Below are positions 10,801-19,300 of a stretch of 64,000 bases of DNA, in pieces. The position numbers and the translations under genes were made by a program. The stretch is from NCBI GenBank assembly GCA_963668655.2, contig CAXXPQ010000002.1:186001-250000 (forward strand), given 5' to 3'. Under the pieces are notes generated by a model. It searched no databases. It saw nothing but the letters and a program-made list of their open reading frames with translations, and was not told the origin of the DNA. How positions within the stretch are numbered: the first letter of the stretch is position 1; each line of letters begins with the position of its first letter. This DNA is from G963668655 sp963668655 (lineage in GTDB: Bacteria; Myxococcota_A; SURF-8).

Positions 10801-12498
10801 ACTCCAATACGAACTTTCAAGATAATCGGCCCGAAAACGATACGAACCATCGGCCAGTTCAAAAGTGACTTCGCCTGTTGCCGAGCTTTCCCCATGAATG
10901 TTCAGATATTCATCCGAACCCGTGAAAACATAAATATCAACACCTTCAACCGGGCTGCTCAATCCAACTTGTACGTTTTGTATTCCCAGATTGATGGTAG
11001 CTGTCGTCTCCGCAGGTGTAGAGATCACACTGCTCGAATAAGATTTCATTTGGTAATCACTACGGAAAAAATACGTCCCTTCCGACAGTTCGAACTGAGC
11101 CTGCCCGCTTGAATCGGTACTGACCGTCTCACCCAGGTAATTCCCGATCTCATCATATAAGTTTATCGGCAAATTGGATATCGCCGAGCTGAGAGAAACC
11201 GTTACCATCGCCATATTCAAGTCGATGGTCGTCTCCAATTGGCCAGGAGTTGAAATGACCGGACTCCAATACTGAGAACCAAGATAGTCGGCTCTGAACT
11301 TATACGAACCAGCGGCCAGATCGAACTCGGCCGTTCCAGAAGCACTCGTCAACGAAGTCAGACTCAGATATTGGCCGGATCCCGAGAAAGCATACATCTG
11401 TACACCTTCAATCGCAGCACTGAGAGAGACATGAACGCTTGAATTTCCAAGAACAATATTGGCCGTTGTATCCGACGGCGTCGTGATCTCATCGCTCCAA
11501 TATTGACTGGACTGATAGTCCACCCGAAATTTGTAATCCCCGGACGATAGATTGAAATGAACTTTTCCATAGGAATCGCTCGTTTCATATAAATTCAGAT
11601 ACACGCCATTGCCCGTGAAAGCATATACTCCAATCCCGGAAATAGCCTCGCTAAGGGAAACCTCGACATCGACAACACCGAGATCGATGGAAGTCGCCAA
11701 CTGTCCCGGTGTACTGACAACATCGCTCCAGAATTGCTTTTCCTGATAGTCTGCCCGGAACTTGTATTGCCCGGCGGACAATTCAAATTGGACCTGGCCT
11801 TGTGAATCGCTGTTCGCATACAGATTGAAGTAGGTTCCTCCGCCGGTAAACGCGTAAATACGCACGTTAGCGACATTCGCACTCAGGCTGACCGTAACGG
11901 TCTCAATACCCAGATCGATGGAAGCCATCGTGGTTGTTCCTGTATCGATGGCGGAACTCCAGAATTGCTTTGTCTGATAGTCGGCCCGAAACGTGTATGT
12001 CCCCAGCGACAGATTAAAGGACACCTGTCCGTTCGAATCACTGTTTGCATAGAGATTGAGATAGCTTCCACTCCCGGTGAAGGCGTAGACACGAACGCCG
12101 GAAATCGAATCGCTCAGGTTCACGGCAACTGTCTGGACTCCAAGCACCACGTTTGTGGATGTATTCTGGGGAACGGCAACCACCGAACTCCAGAACTGCT
12201 TGGCCTGGTAGTCCGCCCGAAACTGGTAGGAGCCATCCTCCAAGTCAAATGTCACAGCACCATTACTGTCCGTTTTCGCATTTTTGGACAGATAAGTGCC
12301 GGAATCGCTGAAAACATATACGGTTACATTGGAAATGGGCGAGTCCAACGACACCTGAAATGACGTGGATGCGGTTGCCGTATTTGCAAACAACATCATC
12401 GCCATGCACGTCATCAACAAATGCATAGCCAGCAACACTTTTGAGGAGCTCTCAAAAATGCTCCGGATGGTGTTGAGAGTCCCGATAAACCGTTTCAT
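1..12498 (-). CDS. Giant RHS-like exported protein, 3' end outside window
   Basis: An open frame of 4,166 codons runs from ATG at 12,498 off the left edge with no stop seen in a hand translation. The start has a GGGAG ribosome site 7 bases upstream. Order of regions: hydrophobic N-terminal export segment (about residues 18-42); 13 tandem repeats of about 77 residues (46-1053); Cys-rich block (1053-1455); Ig-like domains (1455-1740); SbsA-type Ig domain (about 1743-1840); a carboxypeptidase-regulatory-like domain (1840-1910); a long region of unknown fold with an acidic DGDADVDAEAD linker near residue 2930; and an RHS N-terminal region with TRTYNSRDF and LGDRWTYN (about 3550-3590). RHS proteins form shells around a variable C-terminal domain, often a toxin; whether this one carries such a domain cannot be seen here. 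It is the fourth gene of the array, about 52 bases after parvulin-like lipoprotein B. Confidence 0.85.
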   Translation of the reverse strand, partial: MKRFIGTLNTIRSIFESSSKVLLAMHLLMTCMAMMLFANTATASTSFQVSLDSPISNVTVYVFSDSGTYLSKNAKTDSNGAVTFDLEDGSYQFRADYQAKQFWSSVVAVPQNTSTNVVLGVQTVAVNLSDSISGVRVYAFTGSGSYLNLYANSDSNGQVSFNLSLGTYTFRADYQTKQFWSSAIDTGTTTMASIDLGIETVTVSLSANVANVRIYAFTGGGTYFNLYANSDSQGQVQFELSAGQYKFRADYQEKQFWSDVVSTPGQLATSIDLGVVDVEVSLSEAISGIGVYAFTGNGVYLNLYETSDSYGKVHFNLSSGDYKFRVDYQSSQYWSDEITTPSDTTANIVLGNSSVHVSLSAAIEGVQMYAFSGSGQYLSLTSLTSASGTAEFDLAAGSYKFRADYLGSQYWSPVISTPGQLETTIDLNMAMVTVSLSSAISNLPINLYDEIGNYLGETVSTDSSGQAQFELSEGTYFFRSDYQMKSYSSSVISTPAETTATINLGIQNVQVGLSSPVEGVDIYVFTGSDEYLNIHGESSATGEVTFELADGSYRFRADYLESSYWSSTITTSVSTNASIDLQLVDVVVSLEDSISGVPIFLYKESGEYLGIQKFSDETGTVVFSLSAGSYKFRGDYQSYQYWSLPIVTPTETSAYVPIDLQSITVQLSLPVTGIPVYLFNGSGDYLSDYDYSDENGRVSFELAGGSFQFRADYLGSQYWSDIINVPGQSDAFVDLGAALVTAKVIDNEGQGLEGIRVHLFTDDGDYLNVYADTDSSGEAEFELSEGPYRFRADYQSKQYWSETFMAAMTTVNIETHQVPVTVTLIPSLEGIPVYVFDDEGTTYLDMNGSTNADGQVVFHLAQGNVRFRADYLTRQLWSTVLSPPAEQAVSLDLQLETTTACVKKQNEDPMTGVTVYLFTSTGTYLNRYGSVNSSGCWSVDIPPGNYKFRADRFGYQYWSDEFSAPTSGEIEIQTGVHSVEAQVVPPFSNATVYLFRPPSTYLSVNANTDQDGKATFELPIGSFQFRADYNGGQYWSDVFEALGAIYVEIDTGLGECSEDADCEAGEVCQLGSCVLVAVCSEDVECDDENPCTSDSCISGQCEHANLSDGVSCVADAFSCTINETCQSGVCVVGVLDHAQCDDTNPCTQDICNPDTGCTYSNVSDGMVCAAENDCREESICQSGSCIGTNKTDGTSCSDAFDCTSGETCQSGVCVAGNLNDLACDDGNACTDDLCLADTGCSNTPSTNGTICDDGNICTQNDSCFGGSCSGGTPVADGSPCPDSNECTSSEQCWSGVCTIGILDHDSCNDSNPCTEDVCDASLGCTNANKADGIVCSDGNQCTENSSCQSGQCIGANKPDGTSCTFDAIDCTINETCQGGVCTIGEFDHSACSDAFADDCLIPQCVQEQGCLSDAANAPDGTPCEDNDPCTVYTACQAGNCVGTQICGDEDAEEDVDVPNENLALSIDTPLANAFLDSPDDVVVSGTFSASSGYESLLVNGTAATITAGTYFCEIDLTEGQNTIQAVLTGSVGTTLSREVVVTIDSQVPQIMLSSPSMALLPATVWENPYPLQGTVVEDNLASLKLTTAEGIRYLSPIAGSFSSLLNLELGANEFSITAVDRAGNSFSLTPGDGFILTLEQQAPSVSISAPESGYESSTATVDVVVSAQTASGHTMDQVSITRTNGGNQSVWTHASDGEWTQAVTLLNGTNTIVARIQDTYLGQTYTSEASVVVQYLLETETDLDVLSVSPEANGTEIAVDEVFSLQFNKICDRASLDEKLRMETADGKTIPLRVHVPEDSTLVGIAPTNPLPYKSTVYLIVQDGLLAASGPGLTNSKQYQYVTEPPPTYIVGNVHDALMLPHAGVPLEVKGTSCTGTVGNTGSFRIRCEEEGVFDFHIKADKVNPPGHRIVKKIHLVKEQENDIGLTIIAPQFLDNLRSYDGNSDERQHLDFGSGIPGVFLDFPAKTLVFDEPGADTLCLSPIVQSMCPYAIEGLEELSIDQMYQVAPAPRLAAAGTPAVFQFPNAYELSPGDPVLLIAGNRGTKKLAIISIGQVKDSGSEILFLVGTEALGRLEFLGVVPVTDEDGKANLNQIISDSFEDESIVDAAERILGSANDTADGDEDSTETAVLFRQLRNWVTENVWQKQVVNLFISPAWAQVSADPAMAGYQSMLGTLGGASFSNKTFYSHYAIYVHGYVHTGAQYFGAYSGNNLEESLADSVPSAWLVGDADVMDARGSNGGCAAYLEYLRFGDTSTDNSRHVDKLWKGKTYKDIINQSQDWCRDDDGLWMGPLPLPDIPLYMLWGNSGAISTMDEEVTEDNGSGFFRGSYGKGFFGSYDELMNEISSNYNSHIVASYSVPVGGATMRNFYSVTANTHLIYGTSIVSGDNLTNVPLNARFVTGNIGFFPRPGTPYKYLSPTNGAADPVGSYYTTKFSTRKGILWGVQGEGVCNCPVLGGSPADCAAGYTYDIDETYKCERRNATDADCDPFRTTYNATSQQLIHLGRSDAFTEASFDHSSRDDINQTEVYLFRYKELDNQENSESVNALVASVPAIDLSISGDVYSALKSEKESQNGTDNYYLSYPNSVCAFSGGGLKHEGTLMWAAPFSIKLFQNVTCIDRMGECGYNDETCIKSEGNGTCYFRSAYDNSFFSNLLENLNVDGDDEFRNRYIYNEYLKERIKNDNAVTRSMSISNSETILALAINRSTGYVGARLWDPERDYKDDPTSFQDHASNPHNQVYIGPINIPLFPPEIHLLVKRKPKSIPGGGDRQYLVASQGVGNTKDRTVGIELNWRIPVIKSFNCKTDDSECRLSKTEQETISEKLALYFKKPKDDGKNELRINPYRVSFHHRRELTAAVDVNGNVQHAEGTFSSGEIRPGWQTVGLNIPVDDESDFPVSTLSIRVNPWTMDATSDSDTKGFLAQYHQVADGVAETDGDADVDAEADTDSQPWEKRLEGWYKDNDPTWTSFGQATCLTQREYDEYKRRFTEDLGTTDADGYAMRWVETFESKKSLPNDGLIDMPIVIEERGHLCWVKPCVDLLRVEKEEDIKSTCFGEEAAKESLSMYTDIESTSTVPTVSVKKRSMCKVCYTRESTLDIVSVEASSDPDGDEDDNVGIWAKEDGDTDADPERGPNMLTAGQSEGFLGGDPQSLEIGLGAFIESHFATDDITSPESGVHLYALQIYMPQSNADAQSVYRLCTAVGDGTERLDCGISCSAVPESDRELIGGYCMDPGDWSVVPETFDFDLSTTTGWDWSKVEDYVDVRLFEVGFWFSPLWEYRLYNPVNVKGYNLVASAGGSKEFKEIESGDESEDGAWLEVNVPANTWENISRTDGIPVVMEFRNFDPGENPEITQYKLMARTVNHGNGGRFNAYQSKDYDSCLQALDANQSGGGELCKGDREGESIKMTRFDGSYARVYSMTTVTDGDDRYLKVTDADTWKCTAENGCEDGLQEGAKQTMVILLDGLNAATIPYGADIEIVLGYDDGVSAGPACDNENKISYWDDPENPGTGTEHTFCKVSSDRLAVTPWAKNVDLGHCDVPYQCYMGLNLTRRNAIVGPFTDFTFDGPLPFAVTRTYNSRDFSVGSLGDRWTYNVSRQLILAEYGVYVEDNPLTTEEDDEVRTETRLVWIRPDGKRVRFTLHPYLEGASGNLSPDENGDVPWLGRRYYAAPASGLQLMTAENVSGVSGGKAWIVYDPVSGYAEVYEADAPPYRLRKVVNPFADSGTYQAITFTYKMESPKPSADNNYAAWLNGEYDHRLDLVNTITIPGLGGTLNFTYTQLDCADGGDDCRVNTLSLGSDLLVTYNHNSPSDFEGVHNLETVNYGGTSQDYEYTSAVNPGDLTRVAYKIGSNTSSDEVFEYHDPDGEAIMGGVGQVYKYQAPGWEIEFTSLNFVGGEAADAEKADAERNYLAQRIAEGNAPGGIFDAASSESKYTRTISLVSGGVTMDYLFTFHPPTHLPLLDHGDSIDAILPIVGPDRSFVPTLPYVISGNTIAGEGDCPSNPQTDEDFKKWSICTGVYNSGKTGNRMGEIHQAIYAPSGTTRADYMTPTSATISGGTMDYPYEPAMIGVDPSGPLGTFKGGPNSDQDNQLHRILPFSPGSTGTAGVNRGGYSESYFLEAASTTVQKGTVPTISTVAYDDGLTVSGGRPESGTTYYGNRSVGTI
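8140..9338 (-). repeat. Cys-rich repeat block in the RHS-like protein
   Basis: About 400 residues dense in cysteine, with recurring CDDGNxCTxDxC, GxxCxDxxxCT and CxSGxCxG motifs separated by DG or DH turns. The regular even cysteine spacing suggests disulfide-bonded mini-domains outside the cytoplasm. The same module type occurs in the giant protein of this operon and in the beta-helix lipoprotein at 59,567. The block ends in an acidic DEDAEEDVD linker before the Ig-like domains. Confidence 0.8.
9340..12365 (-). repeat. 13 tandem 77-residue repeats in the RHS-like protein
   Basis: Thirteen copies of a unit of roughly 228-240 bases follow one another inside the RHS-like gene. Each encodes a beta-rich module with the pattern V.VSLS..I.G..VYAF, then TDS.G...FEL..G.Y, then FRADYQ..QFWS and a closing hydrophobic strand ending IDLG. 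The Trp-Ser anchors recur near 12,188, 11,958, 11,727, 11,499, 11,262, 11,030, 10,800, 10,570, 10,339, 10,098, 9,868, 9,624 and 9,390. The copies nearest the N-terminus are the most alike at DNA level, which suggests recent duplication. The fold resembles carboxypeptidase-regulatory-like or Cna-B domains (inference); a stalk or surface role is likely but not shown. Confidence 0.85.
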
Positions 12499-12550
12499 GG
12501 CGTTCTCCCGAATATTTCTTGCCCAGGAATTGTTTATGGGCGTCAGGTTC

Positions 12551-13360
12551 TCATTCGTTCGAGGATTTCTCCACTCCGATTTTTTCTTGCCAGTAATCAA
12601 TCAATTCTTTCTTCTTTTCAGCTCTCCATTCGCCGACAAGAGTAGAACGAACATCCTCGAATGCTTTCGTCATCACTGTCGGAGATTCGATCATCTTGAA
12701 AAGAAAAAATGCATTGTCATGATCGATGGGCTGCGTGATTTCATTTTTTTCCAGATCGAAAACATGTTCTGAAATCTTTGGATTCAACTCGCTTTCCAGG
12801 ACATCTTCGAGTCTGCCGCCTTTGGAGGCTGTTGGCGTATCGTCCGAGTATTGCCCGACAATGCTTGAGAAATCTTCTCCCGCTTTGAGTCGAGAATGCG
12901 CGGTTTCAATCTTGCTTTTCGCCTTTTGCTTGGAGTCGGGGTCACTGTAACGAGCAACGATCATTCCGAGACGGGCTTTCTTCTCCCGAAAACGTTCGAC
13001 CTGCATTTCATAGCGTCGCCTCAATTCACTTTCCGGTGCATCCTTCAACTTTTCATTGACGAATGCCTCCGCGAGAAGCCTCCTGCTAGTATCCTCGATG
13101 CGGGCTTCGATCTCCGATATATTCGAAGGCGGCTGTTTTCTTGCGGCCTGGCAAAGCAATTCGTCGGCGATCAGCTTATCGATCAACTGCGCACGCAATT
13201 TCTCGGAAGCACGCTTCGTTCCGCTTCTTTCCATGTAGTCCACAAGTTCCTTTTTTGTAAATACCCGATTCCCTACCGTCACTTCCGCCTGTTTTCCATC
13301 GCAGGCCAGCAACGTTCCACATAGGAAAAGCGTGAAAAAGTATCGCGAGATCGGTCTCAT
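12551..13360 (-). CDS. Parvulin-like peptidyl-prolyl isomerase lipoprotein B
   Basis: A 269-residue lipoprotein: signal peptide with lipobox LLAC and acceptor Cys20, a helical SurA/PrsA-like N-terminal part (about 25-125), then a parvulin-type rotamase domain (about 128-235) with the conserved SKGGRLEDV loop, followed by a helical C-terminus. Such proteins act as membrane-anchored foldases for secreted or outer-membrane proteins. The start ATG has GGAG 5 bases upstream. It begins only 12 bases after the stop of the 10.8-kilocodon gene and ends about 52 bases before the RHS-like gene, so a role in folding these giant proteins is a reasonable inference. Confidence 0.85.
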   Translation of the reverse strand: MRPISRYFFTLFLCGTLLACDGKQAEVTVGNRVFTKKELVDYMERSGTKRASEKLRAQLIDKLIADELLCQAARKQPPSNISEIEARIEDTSRRLLAEAFVNEKLKDAPESELRRRYEMQVERFREKKARLGMIVARYSDPDSKQKAKSKIETAHSRLKAGEDFSSIVGQYSDDTPTASKGGRLEDVLESELNPKISEHVFDLEKNEITQPIDHDNAFFLFKMIESPTVMTKAFEDVRSTLVGEWRAEKKKELIDYWQEKIGVEKSSNE

Positions 13361-13372
13361 TTCTTCTCCAGT

Positions 13373-16300
13373 TTACTCGCAAGCCGGGGTATCCGGTCGA
13401 CAACAAGTTATGCGATTGCAATCTTGCTGGGCACAGGTCAGATAGGCCTGCGCCGCCGCCCAACCCTGATCCATAATATTTTTACAAATCCCCATACAGT
13501 TGCAGAAGTCAGGAATCTCCGGACAGGCAACCAACCAACCACTGCATTCTCCTGCACACGCGCTTTCCATGGCCGGATCAATCCACCCCGTGATTCCACA
13601 TCCGGTTTCCTCACTTTCGGCCTCCAGATCGATATCCGGCTCGTCATCCAAATCCCCATCCGACGCGGCTTCCCCATCGGAATCCGTGTCGGCATCGATA
13701 TCTCCATCCGAGGGAGGAGCCATACAGAGCAACAGGTTTGTACAAAGCTGACTCTGCTCCTCCGTAGTGATTCCATCATTGACATTCACCGTCCCAATGA
13801 TGCAATCGATCAATCCATCGTAGCCCTGGCCGTCTTGCAGATCGCTGTCGGAAAGGTACAATGGATAGGTTTCGTTCAAACAACCACACCAATCCATCTG
13901 CTGGTCCGGAGGGATGAAGCAACCGATAACCAGTTCACAGTTGGGAGCAAGCGTATTGTGAATGGCCGTGGAATCCCAGCCGCCATCGGTAATGCACTGT
14001 TCAATGGGTGCTGGATCTTCGGGGTATTCCGGTAAAGGATCCGGAGAACAGTCTCTTCGTCCCTCGGTTTGGCAGATCCCGGAAGAACATGCCTGAAGGA
14101 CACAGAATCCTTCATCTCCACAGGCCGTTCCATCTGAAACATTGTATGGAGCGAAGGGATCGAAGGAAGGATTGCAGACGACGCAACCATCATTCCCCAT
14201 GCTTTCGCCTTCCAGTATACAGGTGTCGTCGTAATAGCAATATCCCGAATCCACTGTGATTTCACAGGCATCCAGGTCTTCGTCGCACTGGTAGGATCCG
14301 CAATTGAAGTCCGGTTCCGAACAGACATACGGATCGCCGACACAGGATCCGCTATCGCAACGATCATTGATGGTGCAGAACAGGGAATCATCACAGGTGT
14401 TGCTGTCGTCGGATGTCCACTCTGAGGGATTGTCCAGGCGACATTCCAAGCAGGAATTTTCGGGATTCTGCTGATTTTCCGTGTAGCAGTAACCATCGAT
14501 GGCGCAGTAAACGCCATTCGGCGAATAGACACACGCATCCAGTTCCTCGTCGCAACTGTCGATCGTACAGATAAGATCGTCATTGCAAACGCGGGCATCA
14601 CCGACACAGGTTCCGCTTTCGCAATAGTCGTTCACCGTACAGTACAGGGAATCATCGCATGTGTTGCTATTGTCGATCGTCCATGCATTCGGCGCGGATG
14701 AATTGCATTCTTCACAGCCATTCGACGGATTCACGTCCCCTTCCACATAGCAAGCGGTATCAATCATGCAATTTCCTGCCTCCAGCGTGTTCGTGCAGGT
14801 ATCGGTGGATTCCTCGCATTGATCGATCGTGCAGGTCTTTTCATCGTCGCAGGCATTACCGCTTCCCACACAGGCTCCGGCCTGACATTCGTCCATTGCC
14901 GTGCAGAAGAGTCCATCGTCGCATTCATTCGTATCGTCCGCCGTCCATTGCATGGCGTAACCAGAATCGCATTCCTCACAGGAATTTGCGGGGTTCAATG
15001 CTTCATGGACGTAGCACTGCCCTTCGATCAGACAATTTCCGGAGGAAACATAGTGCAGACAGGAATCGGTGGCTTCATCGCAAGTGTCGGTCGTGCACGG
15101 AATGTCACTCGGTTCCTCCGTACAGGCTTTTGTCGAACCGACGCAAACACCCGTAGTGCAATGGTCGGCCACCGTGCAGAACAGCCCATCGTCGCAACTA
15201 TTCGAATCATCGGCCGTCCAGGAATTGTTACTGGCCGCGGCGCATTCCATACACGAATTCGCCGGATTCTCGGCCCCGTGCTCAAAACAGACTCCATCGA
15301 TCAAGCACGTACCTGCATCGATCGTGTGTGTACAGACACCTGTATCGTGGTTCAAGGAGTCGAGCGTACAGTCGAGCGAATCGCTGCAATCGACGACAGC
15401 CACTGTAATAACCGTCTGAACGATGTTTTTCTGATCGTCGGCCGTTACCGTCAACAGCAACTCATCTCCGTTCTGAGGAACGGAAGAGAATGTCCAGAAA
15501 TCGAATCCGAATTGAGCTGGAGAAGAAACATCCTCTCTCATTTCAGAGTGAAGCGGCGTCTCCGGGTTCGAACTTGAAGCGAATGAAACTTGCAGTGAAT
15601 GAAGCAAACGCGTAGTTGAATCATCAATCGTGACGTCAAGACAGGACACACACTGGAAGCCCGGTTGCATGTACACCGTACTGCCGTTTCCACGGATCAC
15701 ACTCTCCAGAGCCACCGTAAGCGTCGGTGGCGTATTTTCTGCAACAGAGATCGTTTCGACTCCCGTGCTTCCGGTCGATCCGAGATCATCGTAGGCAATG
15801 AATTCCAAATCAACGTTTCTGCTCGCGTCCGGGAAAACAGGCGCGGTGAAATCGAAAATGAAAGGTGAGTCCGCATCGGACACAACCAGAGTTCCGTCTT
15901 GGTAAAATTCAACATGTTCTACCCGGCAGTCATCGCCTGCACTGACTTCGATGCTGCGAGTTTCCCCTTCCTCGATTCCACCCAACGGTGCGGTAGAGAA
16001 CGTCGCCGTCGGATCCGTATTGACACGAAGCATGAACGATTCGGTCTGCTCCGAAACATTCCCGCTAAGATCCTCCCCGACCGCTCGGAAGGTAACGTCC
16101 GTCCCCGAATAGTCCTCGTAGGAATGGGAAAGAAATTCTCCGACTTGACGGGCCACGACCTGATCGTTTTCCTGCAATTCGACATAGGCCATTCCGCTCA
16201 GTGAATCCGTCGCATTCACTTCGACATCGTAAGGCATCAAGTCCGTGTATAAAACTTTTTCGGTTCCGCAAACGGTGGGAGAAGGTGTAGTTTGAAGACT

Positions 16301-19300
16301 TGCCACCGCCGGACCGTCCGCATCGGCGTACCAACGTATGGTTCTGCACACCTGCGAATTGGCTCCGGAGATATGACTTGCCCTGACGCAGAATGGCACA
16401 TTACGGTATCCGCTCGTATGCTGGGGCTCGGGAACAACAACGTCCAACACAGTGTATTGCGATGTAGTCGGAAGAACTTCCAGTGCGATTCCATCCAACG
16501 TCAGGGTAAGTTCCACATGCCCGGCAGGGAAATAGGAAAGATTGACACCTTGCTGCACCGTACGGTGTGGAACCCAATATTGAGTAACCGTCGGCAATGT
16601 CCAGCCGATCGAGATCGTTTCTTCTTGATATTCGCCGATCGTGTATTCGATCGTCTTTTCCGCCGTATTTCCGTCTCGATCCTGAACTTCGAAACGGAAG
16701 TTGGCCGTATCTCCTATGGCGACAGTATCCGGCAGCGCGAACTCGGCCAGGCGATAGGGTTTGTCGTCCGTCCACATCAGTTGTTCGCCCAGCCAGACGT
16801 TCGCCTGAGCATAGGTTCCTTCGTCGAAAGCAATATTCAGGAACTTCAGCGTCGTTCCGGGTTCCAGAGGATATCGATTGGACGTATACAATTGTTGGGT
16901 GAAGTAGGGCTCTGTTGTCGTGTTTCGATAACGGAATACCGACCAACGACCCGCGACAAGACTGCCCGTTTCGTGCCCATATGTTACGATCATATCTTTC
17001 TTCACGCGTATTCCTTTGGGAGCATAATCAATCGGTATCTGCTGCCATGCCACATCCCCCGGATCGCTGATGTCCGTAATCCAAGCTTGGTTCTGTGTTG
17101 TTACGACACCAATCAGGTTTCCAAAAGCTTCCACCTCAAAAGCGGCAGCCGGAGCAGGAATATTGTGCAACAACATCGGATTGGAGGAATCCGTCAAATC
17201 GTAAACTCTGAGCGTGTCGTCCGCAGCAAGAACGAATAGCCTGTCGCCATTCGAGCACAAATCTTCGACGGCTACGTTCTGCCCCGGATTCAAGCTGTCT
17301 TCAACGGACAAGACCTGAGTCTGTTCAGCCTGATTCCAATTCGAGTAGAACCAGAATACCTTTATGCCTTCAACGCCGGCGCCAATATACAGGTGAGACT
17401 TCCATTGCCCGATTCCCCGGTGTGGAGTCCCTCCGAGGCCGTCGAAAATATAGTAGTATTCGGACGCCGTTCGATTGGAGTATCCACCGTTTGTAAAGTA
17501 TCTTAAAGCAAACAGGCGGTTATCGGAAAGTCCAACCCACTCGGATTCCATTCCTTCTCCTCGATCCCAGTTGTAAAAGTATTTTCGGCTATACTCCAAC
17601 CACTGCATCTCGGGATAGGTCGTGCTTAGTGCTGGAGAAGCCGCGATCGAAGCCGGATCGACACGCCAATCGCCACTCTCATTGAAGACGAGATCCCCCA
17701 TCTCGAAACCGCCATTGTCGCGTCCGGCGAAGATATGCCCCTGGGAAGTCACTCCGATCTGTGTGGCATTATCGGAAATGAATGGCGAACCGCTCTCATT
17801 CAGCAGTTCCTCGCTGGAAGTGGAAATATTGAGATCGGACAGATTGAATTTCCGCGCCCCACGAGAATCCGCGGCAACGAAGAGGACACCGTCTTGATAG
17901 GCGGCATCAAGTATCGTATCCGACTCTCCGCCATCGGCCACCAGGACAATTTCCTGGCCCGGATTCGACTCGGGAAGAGTCAGGCTAAAGATTCCACTGT
18001 CCGTCGCTACCATCAAGCGACCATTGTTTAAATCAACCCGGCGAACGTTTTTCCCTTCCAGGAAATGATCTTCAATGAATGGTCTTGAGGGATATGTTTC
18101 ATTGACAATTTTCACTCCATTATCCGTGCCAAGAATCAGCGAACTTCCGATACGAAGAATTCGATGGATCTCGTTCCCTACGGCAAGAGAGCCGATCGGA
18201 TCGATTCTCCAATTTCTGCTGGAGAGATTTTGGTTGGCAAATTCGTAAAGATAAAGCATGCCGTTCGAGGCTACGGTCATCCGGTAGTCTTCACTGAAAT
18301 CAACCGCTGTGATATCCGTCCATTCGGAACGCTGGAAGTTCCAACTCTTTCGACAGGCGGTATAAGCGCTGCTGCATCCAACACGACTGCTATCATGGGC
18401 GTAATAATTCAGCCCGAAAGTGTTGTACCATCGTATTTGCAGCAGATTCTCGCCGACAATAACCATGGTGTCGTTCAGGAAATCGACGTCTTGCGACAGC
18501 TCGCTTTGACTTCGATAGTAGACGGACGTATCCACTATTTGTTTTCGTTGCGGCGTTCGCAAGTTGGTCAGATCGACCAGGTAATCTCTGGTTTCTCCAT
18601 ATTTCCAGACGAATATTCTGCCATAATTTCCTTTCAGAACCATCTTGATGGGTTGGACACTTGTATATGCCGTATCACCTCCCATCGGCATCCAGCGAGA
18701 ATAGACAGGAACGGAGCCTGTTTCGTTGAACAGGACTTCTTGGCGAATCAGATTGAGGCCATTGCTTCCCAAAGCCGCAATCATGCCATTATATGCCTGG
18801 ATATCCACTACGTTCGGAATATCCACATATCCTTTACTTTCCGGAGGATTGATGCCATCCCAGCGCCAGGAGTACAGACGCCCCGAATCGGCAGCGACAA
18901 GGAAATCACCAAAGGCCGCCATGGCCTTGAAATTCCCTTCCAACAGTTTCAATGCTTCCGTAGATGAGAATCCCTGGCTGCTGCAACCAACCCGCCATTG
19001 ATGAGATGTTGTGGAAGTATTTCCGGCAATGTCATGGCCTCGAACGACCAAAGAAACCCGGTCCCCCTTCGACCAGTTCGACGGGATATCGTAGATCAGC
19101 GGTTCCTGAGTCCAGAAATCTACGGCTTCGTCACTAGAGCCGGGGCATTCGTGCGCTTGCCCGACCTCGGAGTGACAGATCAGGTATTCGGTCAGAATCA
19201 CTGCGGATTGATCCGACCAAGTCGCCGAAGCCGTTATTCGTCCGTTTTCACTAAGAATATCTCCAACAGGAGAATAAGAAAGATCACTCAAAGTTGGACC

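Noticed and set aside
217..12360. Many plus-strand open frames opposite the RHS-like gene (for example 7,971-9,149 and 9,190-10,515)
   Set aside because: They are antisense to a continuous minus-strand frame with recognisable domains; their compositions (Arg/His/Pro-rich) are typical of antisense shadows.
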